Shown: piece after piece, positions 6,397 through 12,735 of the stretch
Numbering within the stretch: position 1 is the stretch's first letter
Layout: every line of letters begins with the position of its first letter
NCBI GenBank assembly: GCA_018659505.1
Contig: JABJMI010000061.1
Span: forward strand, 1-15,519
Direction of reading: 5' to 3'
Length of the DNA: 15,519 nt
Source of the DNA: Planctomicrobium sp.
GTDB lineage: Bacteria; Planctomycetota; Planctomycetia; Planctomycetales; Planctomycetaceae
Notes under the pieces: generated by a model
Told to the model about the DNA's origin: nothing
Database searches by the model: none
What the model saw: the letters and a program-made list of their open reading frames with translations, nothing else
Translations under genes and position numbers: made by a program

Positions 6397-7476
6397 ATGC
6401 CCCAAGGCTTGAACGATTCGCCTCGCTACGACCGCCTGAAAAGCTACGAATGGAATTTCGAAAACGCTCCCACAGAATCGCCCCAGGTCGATATTCCGAC
6501 TAGAGAAGGTTTATGGACCTATTGCGGTCTTCCGATCAATTCGCCGCTTGGAATCGCTGCCGGTCCGTTGCTGAATGGCAACTGGGTGAGGTATTACGCC
6601 AGCTTAGAGTTTGATGTCCTGACTTACAAAACTGTGAGAAGTCGACCTCGCGAGTGTTATGAATTGCCGAATTTATTACCCGTTCATGCCGACATGATGT
6701 CCGGAGATGAAGATCACGTTTCAGCTTCTGATGAATGGCAAGGTAGCTGGGCTGTCTCGTTTGGAATGCCATCGAAAGCACCGGAATTCTGGATGGAAGA
6801 TGTTCGCCAGACAAAGGAGAAGTTGTCTGCTGGTCAAATTCTAATAGTTTCTGTTGTTGGCACGATGCAGCCAGGTTGGGGAATTGAAGAACTCGCGAAT
6901 GATTATGCGGTCTGTGCCAAGAAGGCGTTCGAATCGAAAGCTGATTGCGTGGAGATGAATTTCTCATGTCCCAATGTATGCAGCGAAGATGGCCAACTCT
7001 TTCAAAGTCCTGAGGAAGCCGAATTGGTAGCTAAGACTGTTCGTCGTACAGTCGATTCAACTTCTCCCTTATTAGTGAAGATTGGTCATCTGCAAGATGT
7101 CGCGATCTTGGTAGAGCTACTTTGTCGACTTGATAAAGTTGTGAATGCAATCGTAACCACGAATAGTGTCGCTTCGCAGGTGACTGAGAGCGATGGGAGT
7201 ATTTTGTTTGATGGACAACAACGCGGCATCTGCGGTCGAGCCACTCGTGACGCTTCGATTCAACAGGTAGCGCAGTGCCGGAGCATTATCGAAAAGCAGA
7301 ATCTCAACCTCGACGTGATTGGCGTCGGGGGAATCGAATCAGCGGATCATGTCCAGCAATACTTGAATGCCGGAGCAAGTTCGGTTCAACTCGCAACCGC
7401 TCCGATGATCGATCCAAACATCGGGATAGAGATACGAAAATCGCTCATCGCGAAGCAAAAAGATTCGGGGTCATGA
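6397..7476 (+). CDS. dihydroorotate dehydrogenase family (class 1-like) flavoprotein
   Basis: This FMN-dependent TIM-barrel enzyme (359 aa) is of the dihydroorotate/dihydropyrimidine dehydrogenase family. Visible sites are SPLGIAAGP (49-57), the FMN-contacting Lys78 in LTYKTV, NFSCPNV (188-194) with Cys191 in the place of the class 1 catalytic base, VKIG (227-230), TTNS (254-257) and the FMN phosphate loop GVGGI (309-313). Class 1 enzymes use Cys as base, class 2 Ser. It is longer than the usual 310 residues, with extra sequence around 100-135. It may be the pyrimidine-pathway enzyme or a related dehydrogenase, so I leave the symbol blank. The upstream in-frame ATG at 6337 lies inside murJ; the ATG at 6397 has GAGG (6388-6391) 5 nt upstream, one base after the murJ stop, so the two are probably one transcript. 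Confidence 0.85.
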   Translation: MPQGLNDSPRYDRLKSYEWNFENAPTESPQVDIPTREGLWTYCGLPINSPLGIAAGPLLNGNWVRYYASLEFDVLTYKTVRSRPRECYELPNLLPVHADMMSGDEDHVSASDEWQGSWAVSFGMPSKAPEFWMEDVRQTKEKLSAGQILIVSVVGTMQPGWGIEELANDYAVCAKKAFESKADCVEMNFSCPNVCSEDGQLFQSPEEAELVAKTVRRTVDSTSPLLVKIGHLQDVAILVELLCRLDKVVNAIVTTNSVASQVTESDGSILFDGQQRGICGRATRDASIQQVAQCRSIIEKQNLNLDVIGVGGIESADHVQQYLNAGASSVQLATAPMIDPNIGIEIRKSLIAKQKDSGS

Positions 7477-7600
7477 AGACATTGCAACGATGTCCACACT
7501 AGCTCGAAAAGTGGAACAGATCCCGTGGTGGAAAATTCATTCTTCGAACGCACATTGGTTCACCCACGATGAAGTAGGCAGCTAAACGGTCAAAGACTTC

Positions 7601-8473
7601 TCAATTAAATAGCCCGTAACGCACGATGCAATACAACGCTTTGAAACCATCGCGGACACCGATCTTCTTTCCCTGATCGTAGGTGCGACCGTTGTAGCTG
7701 ATGGACATTTCAAAGATGCGGCAACGCATCTTGGCAACTTTGGCAGTCATTTCTGGTTCAATCCCGAAGCGTTGCTGTTGCAGCGTTGGATGAAGTTTAT
7801 GAATGACTTCTTTATTGAAGAGTTTGTAGCAGGTCTCCATGTCTGTCAGATTGAGGTTTGTGAAACAGTTCGAAAGCATCGTCAGGAACTTGTTCCCGGC
7901 ATAGTGCCAAAAGTAAAGCACACGGTGCGGTTGGTCGCCGAGGAACCGGCTTCCATAAACAACATCAGCTCGACCTTCCACAATCGGTTGCAGCAGTCGC
8001 GGGATTTCGGAGGGGGTATATTCAAGGTCAGCGTCTTGGATAATGACGGCATCTCCAGTGGTTTTTGAGAATCCAGTGGTGATCGCTGCGCCTTTTCCTT
8101 TGTTTACATCATGGAAGTGAACTGAGATTTTATTGTTCGGATCGTTCCAATCTCGTTCTCCATACTCCTGCAAAAGATCTCTTGTTCCGTCACTGCTGCA
8201 ATCGTCGATCAAAACGATCTCTTTGCGAATAGGAACTTCGCGAACCTTGTCTAGCAATGCCGGCAACGTGTTCCGTTCGTTGTAGACAGGAATGACCACC
8301 GACAAAACGAAATCTTCTGGAATCGCATAGATCCCCAGTTGTCGACAAGCTGCCTCGCCCATGATACCACGTAGGGTGTTGTACCATTCTTGTGAGAATT
8401 CAGGGGCGTCGACATGGAATGTTTCTGAGTTATTCATAGTCTCTTGAGCTGCATCAAGAATTTGCGAAGACAT
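7601..8473 (-). CDS. family 2 glycosyltransferase, dolichyl-phosphate-mannose-synthase-like
   Basis: This is a GT2 enzyme (290 aa) that should move a sugar from a nucleotide sugar, probably to a polyprenyl phosphate or other envelope acceptor. The GT-A domain starts after a 55-residue N-terminal extension: SVVIPVYNE (58-66), IDDCSSDGT (89-97), [11 protein letters not shown] (124-134), the metal-binding QDADLEY (146-152) and GSRF (174-177). DMETCYKLF (201-209) and [11 protein letters not shown] (226-236) are typical of the DPM1-like and bacterial lipid-sugar branch. There is no C-terminal membrane pair, so it is probably a peripheral membrane or cytosolic protein. The ATG at 8473 has GGAG (8480-8483) 6 nt upstream. 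It converges with the dihydroorotate dehydrogenase family gene; no clear terminator is visible in the 124-bp gap. Confidence 0.9.
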   Translation of the reverse strand: MSSQILDAAQETMNNSETFHVDAPEFSQEWYNTLRGIMGEAACRQLGIYAIPEDFVLSVVIPVYNERNTLPALLDKVREVPIRKEIVLIDDCSSDGTRDLLQEYGERDWNDPNNKISVHFHDVNKGKGAAITTGFSKTTGDAVIIQDADLEYTPSEIPRLLQPIVEGRADVVYGSRFLGDQPHRVLYFWHYAGNKFLTMLSNCFTNLNLTDMETCYKLFNKEVIHKLHPTLQQQRFGIEPEMTAKVAKMRCRIFEMSISYNGRTYDQGKKIGVRDGFKALYCIVRYGLFN

Positions 8474-8501
8474 CTGGGACTCCAGAGTAGATCATGATTG
8501 A

Positions 8502-8530
8502 ATTGTAGCAAGAGTCAATCTCGGTTTCAG
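8502..8530 (-). promoter_or_regulatory. candidate extended -10 promoter of the GT2 gene
   Basis: Reading the minus strand, CTGAAA (8525-8530; 4 of 6) is followed after 17 bp by TACAAT (8502-8507; 5 of 6), preceded by TG at the extended -10 position. Transcription would start near 8495, about 22 nt before the ATG. The small hairpin at 8519-8540 overlaps the -35 box. Confidence 0.4.
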
Positions 8531-8576
8531 TACACCGAGACGGTTCAAAGAAGGAAGCGAAAGCCCTTCTCTGAAC
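8519..8576. promoter_or_regulatory. two tandem dyads upstream of the GT2 gene
   Basis: First dyad: TCTCGGT (8519-8525) with ACCGAGA (8534-8540), perfect over 7 bp. Second dyad: GTTCAAAGAAGG (8543-8554) with CCTTCTCTGAAC (8565-8576), 11 of 12 pairs; its loop contains GCGAAAGC, which could close a GAAA tetraloop. No T-run follows on either strand, so they are not intrinsic terminators. The first overlaps the proposed -35 box, which favours an operator. Confidence 0.45.
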
Positions 8577-8793
8577 AGTCAAATCGAACTCCGTAACTCT
8601 CTATAAGTTAATGTATCCCTTAAATTGATCGCAGATGAAAGGATTCCTCAGAACCGAATTGATCACCGATTGAACATTACTAATTGGTAGAATGTTGCAG
8701 TTTGGAGGAGTTGTAAGGTTTAAAGAATGGATCTGAGGTGACACTAACTGTTCGTCGGCATCACGTTAGTACTGCGAATTTTGAAACCATTCC

Positions 8794-8848
8794 GGTTCCG
8801 AGAGATGCTGCTGTGGATCACTCAAGTCAGTGACCAATCCTCGGAGCC
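8794..8848. repeat. branched inverted repeat
   Basis: GGTTCCGAG (8794-8802) pairs with CTCGGAGCC (8840-8848) at 8 of 9 positions. Inside lies TCACT (8818-8822) against AGTGA (8829-8833), extended by GG/CC across a one-base bulge. Its role is unknown. Confidence 0.35.
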
Positions 8849-8880
8849 AACCAGACTATTTGCATCGCATACGAAGCCTA

Positions 8881-8930
8881 TCAATAACTGACAACAATCG
8901 ACAGATGTCGAATGTTGTGGGAACTATTGA
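8881..8930. promoter_or_regulatory. 28-bp near-perfect palindrome, candidate operator
   Basis: ACAACAATCGACA (8891-8903) and TGTCGAATGTTGT (8906-8918) are inverted copies at 12 of 13 positions around a 2-bp centre. An outer perfect pair, TCAATA (8881-8886) and TATTGA (8925-8930), extends the symmetry. It ends 19 bp before the -35 box of the zinc-ribbon gene's candidate promoter. The position suits a regulator site; the regulator is unknown. Confidence 0.5.
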
Positions 8931-8948
8931 CAATGCAAAACATTACGT

Positions 8949-8977
8949 TTGACCCATTCATCTAATATCGGCACAAT
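8949..8977 (+). promoter_or_regulatory. candidate sigma70 promoter of the zinc-ribbon gene
   Basis: TTGACC (8949-8954; 5 of 6) is followed after 17 bp by CACAAT (8972-8977; 4 of 6). It would start near 8984, giving a leader of about 30 nt before the ATG at 9014. Confidence 0.45.
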
Positions 8978-9013
8978 AGAGATATCTTCAACCCTTTCGT
9001 AGTAGGTTCAACA

Positions 9014-9337
9014 ATGCGTTCTTGTCAGAATTGTGCGACTCCTATTCCGACCGCTGCCAAAGAGTGTGAGCAGTGTGGAACGCTGCAGCTATCGACCGTG
9101 GGTGGAGAAGCGGCAAAGCATTTCCCTGAACTGTCATCTGTCGAAATCGAGAACAATGAAGTCGATCAGCGTGTCAAACGGCTCACGCTGATATCATTGA
9201 TCGGGGGAGCCATCTTGATCTCGGCGGTGAGTGGAATTTCAGTGGGAAGTTTTATGCTCGGAGTCTCAACCTTCTTCGTCGCGTTACTGGCTTTATTCGT
9301 GCTCTATCAGATTGCTGGAATTGATGTAAGCATTTGA
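9014..9337 (+). CDS. zinc-ribbon membrane protein of unknown function
   Basis: This protein (107 aa) has an N-terminal zinc ribbon made of two CxxC knuckles (Cys4, Cys7, Cys18, Cys21). A polar linker with acidic residues (about 30-52) follows, then two hydrophobic segments (about 57-78 and 79-101). The layout suggests a small inner-membrane protein with a cytoplasmic zinc-binding head, a common pattern among uncharacterised bacterial proteins. The start is supported by the zinc ribbon beginning at once after the ATG and by a weak AGG (9004-9006) 7 nt upstream. It stands alone, divergent from the GT2 gene and convergent with the metalloprotease. No function can be assigned. Confidence 0.8.
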   Translation: MRSCQNCATPIPTAAKECEQCGTLQLSTVGGEAAKHFPELSSVEIENNEVDQRVKRLTLISLIGGAILISAVSGISVGSFMLGVSTFFVALLALFVLYQIAGIDVSI

Positions 9338-9482
9338 GGTTGGGTGGAGTGGCAAAGAGAATGGGGGATTGAGAGAGGAACCATTTCCATTGAATTCATA
9401 CCAGAGAGTTTCAGCCGAGCGAAGTCGCAAGATGATGCTATGAAAAACTGAAACACTAAGGCAACATGCCAGAAGTGTCCTA

Positions 9483-9556
9483 CCATACAAGCTCGCAGCG
9501 CAAGCAAGTGGATTATTGTGCGTTCATCCACTCGCTTGCGCGTCGTGCTGGTATTC
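9483..9556. repeat. REP-like inverted pair
   Basis: GCGCAAGCAAGTGGA (9498-9512) and TCCACTCGCTTGCGC (9527-9541) pair at 14 of 15 positions around a 14-nt loop. The similarity continues outward, so that two 30-bp units (9483-9512 and 9527-9556) are inverted copies at about 24 of 30 positions. The shape, two diverged head-to-head copies of a GC-rich unit in a convergent gap, is that of REP/BIME elements. Confidence 0.6.
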
Positions 9557-9595
9557 AATTTCCGTCTGAATGCCAGAGATTGTTGTTAACCATTA

Positions 9596-9634
9596 AAAAA
9601 GTCGGAATCAGTAAGGCACTGACTCCGACTTTTT
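9596..9634. terminator. bidirectional intrinsic terminator
   Basis: AAAAAGTCGGAATCAGT (9596-9612) pairs with ACTGACTCCGACTTTTT (9618-9634) at 16 of 17 positions around a 5-nt loop. The A-run on one side and T-run on the other let it act in both directions. It lies 20 bp past the metalloprotease stop and 259 bp past the zinc-ribbon gene. Confidence 0.88.
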
Positions 9635-9653
9635 GAGAAGACTTTATCGATGT

Positions 9654-12227
9654 TTAATAAACGATTGGTAAGCTCAATTCTGCGTTGAGAATCGTGTCAA
9701 TCACAGAGATTGACTCCAGAATGTGAGCTTTTGAGTAATCGTCTAGCGTTACTTTTTTGCTCTTCAAAAGGAGCGTGCCGTTCTTCTTCACTTCATTCAG
9801 GTGCATTCTCGTCAAGTTTCTAGCATCTGAAGGAACTCCTGAACCGTGGGAGACGATACTTCCCAGTCGCTTGAGAGCTTGCCGTTGCAAGTTTCGTCGG
9901 AAGCTCGAAATGAGAGGTTCACGATTGGTGTACTTCGCTTCGTTATTCTGTTTCAGCTCTGAGAATAAGCTGTCTACAATCGACGACATATGTTCCGCCA
10001 ATGTGTAGGCATCCTCTTCATCTGTCTTGAATTCGTTATCCAGAATTCGTTCCAGAGTGAGTGAACTCAAAACACTGCTCAGAACACGATCTTGCAGGCT
10101 AAGCATCAAGTCATGAATTGGGTAATCAAGTCGGGTGACGTCATCAACGCCCCAGTGACGCCAGCGTGATGCTGCAAGATAGTTCAGTTGCTTGCCATCG
10201 ATTGTTGGCGGATCAAATGCAGACTCGGCGATCAGTTTCATCGCTTCACGTTGCTTCTCGGCCGAGACAATTTCGAACGGAGGTTGAGCGTCTTTGTCTC
10301 CCTTGTGATCACGGTTCACATAAACTCCACCGGGGAAGCGAGATGCGAAAGCGATTGATCGCCAGTACTCACCGAAGAGCAGACCAAACGCTTGCCGTGC
10401 TCGCTGGTAACCTTCACCATCATCGACAGTGTGGTCAACAACTTTAGGCAACAGTTCCATCGATTGCTCCATTTGTCGGCGGACGTAATGCAGCGGATCT
10501 TTGCCTAAGTCGAAACGATTGGAAGTCGGATCAGGATCGACGCTACGCGTGTCTTCGTCTGTCCCGTATTCCAGTGCGGGCTCACCAGCACGAGAAGCGA
10601 TTTTCTTCAACTCTTCAGATTCTTTACTGCTGATGGGCTTGTAGCCATACTCGATTGCCCAGTAATCGTATGGTCCGATAGTCTGTGAGTAGTAGATCCC
10701 CTGCTTTTCTTTGTCGACAACGACATTTGCAGGTGAGTAGTCCATTACGCTGGCGACAGTCGGCTCGCTGATATCGGCATTCGGATCGGTGATTTCCTCA
10801 AACGTCTTCCAGGCACTCGCTTTGAAGTTATGACGCAATCCAAGAGTGTGTCCGACCTCGTGCATGACGACTTCTTTGAGTCCTTGATGAATGAATTCGT
10901 CAGGCAGCTGGTCGGTGTTGACCGCTCCATTGGCGAAGAAGACTGCTGAGGCGTACGCCGATTGACGCTGCATCTCGTGACCGAGAGCACAAAGAGGACC
11001 ATGCTGATGAGCGCCCGTTGAGACTGGATCCGCAAACCCCATGAGAGCATCGACATCTTCCGGACGGAAGATTTCCCAACGATGATTCCAGCTGTCGAGG
11101 AAACTCGCATCGAAAATGATATCGGCGTCTAGAATCTGACCAGTTCGTGGATCAACACGGGATGGTCCCATCGCGAATCCGGCTTCGGCAGTGATCCAGC
11201 GGAATGTGTTGTACTCGATACTTTCCGGGTCGAAGTTCGGATCATTCGGTTGTAAGTCGACACGAATCGCTCCAGAAAAACCTAACTTTTCATAGGCTTT
11301 ATTCCATTCCATGATCCCCGCTTCGACCGTTGGTCGCAGGTAAACTGGAACAGTGTTTTCCATGTAGAAGCGAATTGGCTTCTTCGGAGGAGAGAGCTTG
11401 ATTGATGAATCAAGTTTCTGAAGATCCCAGCGATTGATGTATCGTTTAAAGTGTTCCGGATCGTCATCATGTGAGAAGTCTTTGATCGCCGTTAAGAAGT
11501 AACCAATGCGGTCGTCTGCGACGCGAGGTTTGTAACCATTCGATCCAACAGGAGGGAGAACGCTCACGCTGAAGTGAACGCCAACTTGTACGCCGCTTGA
11601 ATTGGGAACGGTATCAATTGAACTCGATCCCGCGAAGACGGCGTTGATTTCGAGTTCCATGTTCTTCGCGAACTGCTTCACCTTCGAGAAGGTTGAGCGG
11701 TCTGTCATCAGCCGGAAACCAGAACCGATTGCTCGGCCAATTTTCTGATCGTCATTCATGAAGACGCGCGTCATATCAACCAGCACTCCCCCAGATGGAG
11801 ATTTCGTCAGCACAGGTAGTGCAAACAGAATGCTGTCTCGATAAGCAAGTTTAATCGCACTCGCTTCAGGCGAATTCGCCTTTGCTGTGAAACGGACGTT
11901 TCGCTGCGTAATGTAGATTTTTTCTTCCGTTGCTTTGAACGCAAGGATGACATCATCCCCGAAGCCCCAGGACATACCGCCTAAAACATCGCCACGACTA
12001 ATTCCCTTAGAAATCGATGGGAGTACAAAATACTCCTGCTTCAGTGCGGTTGGAGAAAGTTCAACAAGCAGTTGCTGGTCGTTGTGGTAAACCGTCCACA
12101 TGCCGGATAATTTCTTCTTTTTCTCAATCAGTTGGTCATACTTGGACTTATCTTGAGCCTCGGTATGAGCGTTTCCTAAAAACATCCCGATCGCCAGGAT
12201 CGGAATGATGATTCGACGTAAGTCCAT
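9654..12227 (-). CDS. secreted zinc-dependent metalloprotease (metzincin type, DUF5117/DUF5118-like)
   Basis: This large protein (857 aa) starts with a signal peptide (MDLRR, hydrophobic 6-18, likely cut near residue 24), so it is exported. The zinc site is the full metzincin motif HEVGHTLGLRH at residues 456-466 (ligands His456, His460, His466; catalytic Glu457), followed by a Met-turn SVMDY (493-497). About 430 residues of family-specific sequence precede the catalytic core and 360 follow, the layout of the DUF5117/DUF5118 zinc-dependent metalloprotease family seen in planctomycetes and Bacteroidetes. Substrates are unknown; a role in nutrient or envelope protein turnover is a guess. The ATG at 12227 has GGGG (12234-12237) 6 nt upstream. 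A strong terminator follows the stop. It appears to be transcribed alone. Confidence 0.92.
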   Translation of the reverse strand: MDLRRIIIPILAIGMFLGNAHTEAQDKSKYDQLIEKKKKLSGMWTVYHNDQQLLVELSPTALKQEYFVLPSISKGISRGDVLGGMSWGFGDDVILAFKATEEKIYITQRNVRFTAKANSPEASAIKLAYRDSILFALPVLTKSPSGGVLVDMTRVFMNDDQKIGRAIGSGFRLMTDRSTFSKVKQFAKNMELEINAVFAGSSSIDTVPNSSGVQVGVHFSVSVLPPVGSNGYKPRVADDRIGYFLTAIKDFSHDDDPEHFKRYINRWDLQKLDSSIKLSPPKKPIRFYMENTVPVYLRPTVEAGIMEWNKAYEKLGFSGAIRVDLQPNDPNFDPESIEYNTFRWITAEAGFAMGPSRVDPRTGQILDADIIFDASFLDSWNHRWEIFRPEDVDALMGFADPVSTGAHQHGPLCALGHEMQRQSAYASAVFFANGAVNTDQLPDEFIHQGLKEVVMHEVGHTLGLRHNFKASAWKTFEEITDPNADISEPTVASVMDYSPANVVVDKEKQGIYYSQTIGPYDYWAIEYGYKPISSKESEELKKIASRAGEPALEYGTDEDTRSVDPDPTSNRFDLGKDPLHYVRRQMEQSMELLPKVVDHTVDDGEGYQRARQAFGLLFGEYWRSIAFASRFPGGVYVNRDHKGDKDAQPPFEIVSAEKQREAMKLIAESAFDPPTIDGKQLNYLAASRWRHWGVDDVTRLDYPIHDLMLSLQDRVLSSVLSSLTLERILDNEFKTDEEDAYTLAEHMSSIVDSLFSELKQNNEAKYTNREPLISSFRRNLQRQALKRLGSIVSHGSGVPSDARNLTRMHLNEVKKNGTLLLKSKKVTLDDYSKAHILESISVIDTILNAELSLPIVY

Positions 12228-12735
12228 ATATGTCCCCTGAGTCTGACAGTTAACTAGCTTGTTTGCCTATTCTACTGTTTCTTCCTAATCAGGAAAGACT
12301 ATCAGCCAAATAGTGGCAAGAAGTGCAAAATCAGAAGACATCAGCAATTCAAAGAGAGTTCATCGCTGAATGTTGTCTTTAAGAACGGTTTGTTGCAAAT
12401 CTGCAACACATCAGAAACCGACAGTTCGCTAACTTCAGACTAATCGTGACGAGTCAACGAGTGAGTTGAGAAGGATCGGTTAGATCGATTTTACAGCAGA
12501 AAGAAATTCACCGCGGAGGCACTGAGTCGCGGAGAAACGAAGACGACCGAGTGGCTTGAATCTCAACTCACAGAGATTCTCCTCAAAGCGAAACTTTTCG
12601 CGATCTGCCGACAAATGAGTAATTCCGTAGAGCGGCACAAGTTCTGGCAAGTCTTCAAGAAATCACAATGCGGTGAACACTAAACACCTTGCTTAGGAGT
12701 TTTTCCTTGGAACACTAATTCTTTTCCATTCGAGT
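12228..12735. other. long intergenic region upstream of the metalloprotease
   Basis: No ORF stands out in these 508 bp between two minus-strand genes. Visible structures are a perfect hairpin TGTTGCA (12391-12397) with TGCAACA (12402-12408), the CGCGGAG element (12507-12542), a perfect 7-bp hairpin GAATCTC (12558-12564) with GAGATTC (12573-12579), and a 9-bp direct repeat GAACACTAA at 12675 and 12710. None ends in a T-run, so no clear terminator for the DUF11 gene is seen. Confidence 0.5.
12507..12542. repeat. CGCGGAG dispersed-repeat-like element
   Basis: CGCGGAG occurs twice, at 12512-12518 and 12528-12534, 16 bp apart, in a purine-rich setting (TTCACCGCGGAGG on the left, CGCGGAGAAACG on the right). 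From memory this resembles short elements with repeated GCGGAG or GCAGAG words that are scattered between genes in planctomycetes and some other bacteria. A single copy is present here. Confidence 0.45.

Larger units (their letters stand above)
8474..9013. other. long divergent intergenic region with several dyads
   Basis: No ORF of useful length lies in these 540 bp on either strand. It holds a candidate GT2 promoter (8502-8530), tandem hairpins (8519-8576), a branched dyad (8794-8848), a 28-bp near-perfect palindrome (8891-8918) and a candidate promoter for the zinc-ribbon gene (8949-8977). The middle (8580-8790) shows only weak dyads. A small structured RNA cannot be excluded, but I see no match to 6S, SRP, RNase P or tmRNA core motifs. 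Confidence 0.5.
9338..9653. other. intergenic region between convergent zinc-ribbon and metalloprotease genes
   Basis: It holds the REP-like inverted pair (9483-9556) and the bidirectional terminator (9596-9634). The first 140 bp are G/A-rich with no recognised feature. Minus-strand open frames here overlap the repeat and look accidental. Confidence 0.5.

Noticed and set aside
8543..8576. Stem with GAAGGAAGC wording as SRP RNA domain IV or a terminator
   Set aside because: The SRP core consensus is not met, the loop differs, and no T-run follows the stem.
9307..9558. Minus-strand frame of 83 codons as a small gene
   Set aside because: It runs through the REP-like pair and overlaps the end of the zinc-ribbon gene; the peptide has no coherent features.
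12675..12718. 9-bp direct repeat GAACACTAA as an attachment site
   Set aside because: It is too short, brackets only 26 bp and no integrase is near.
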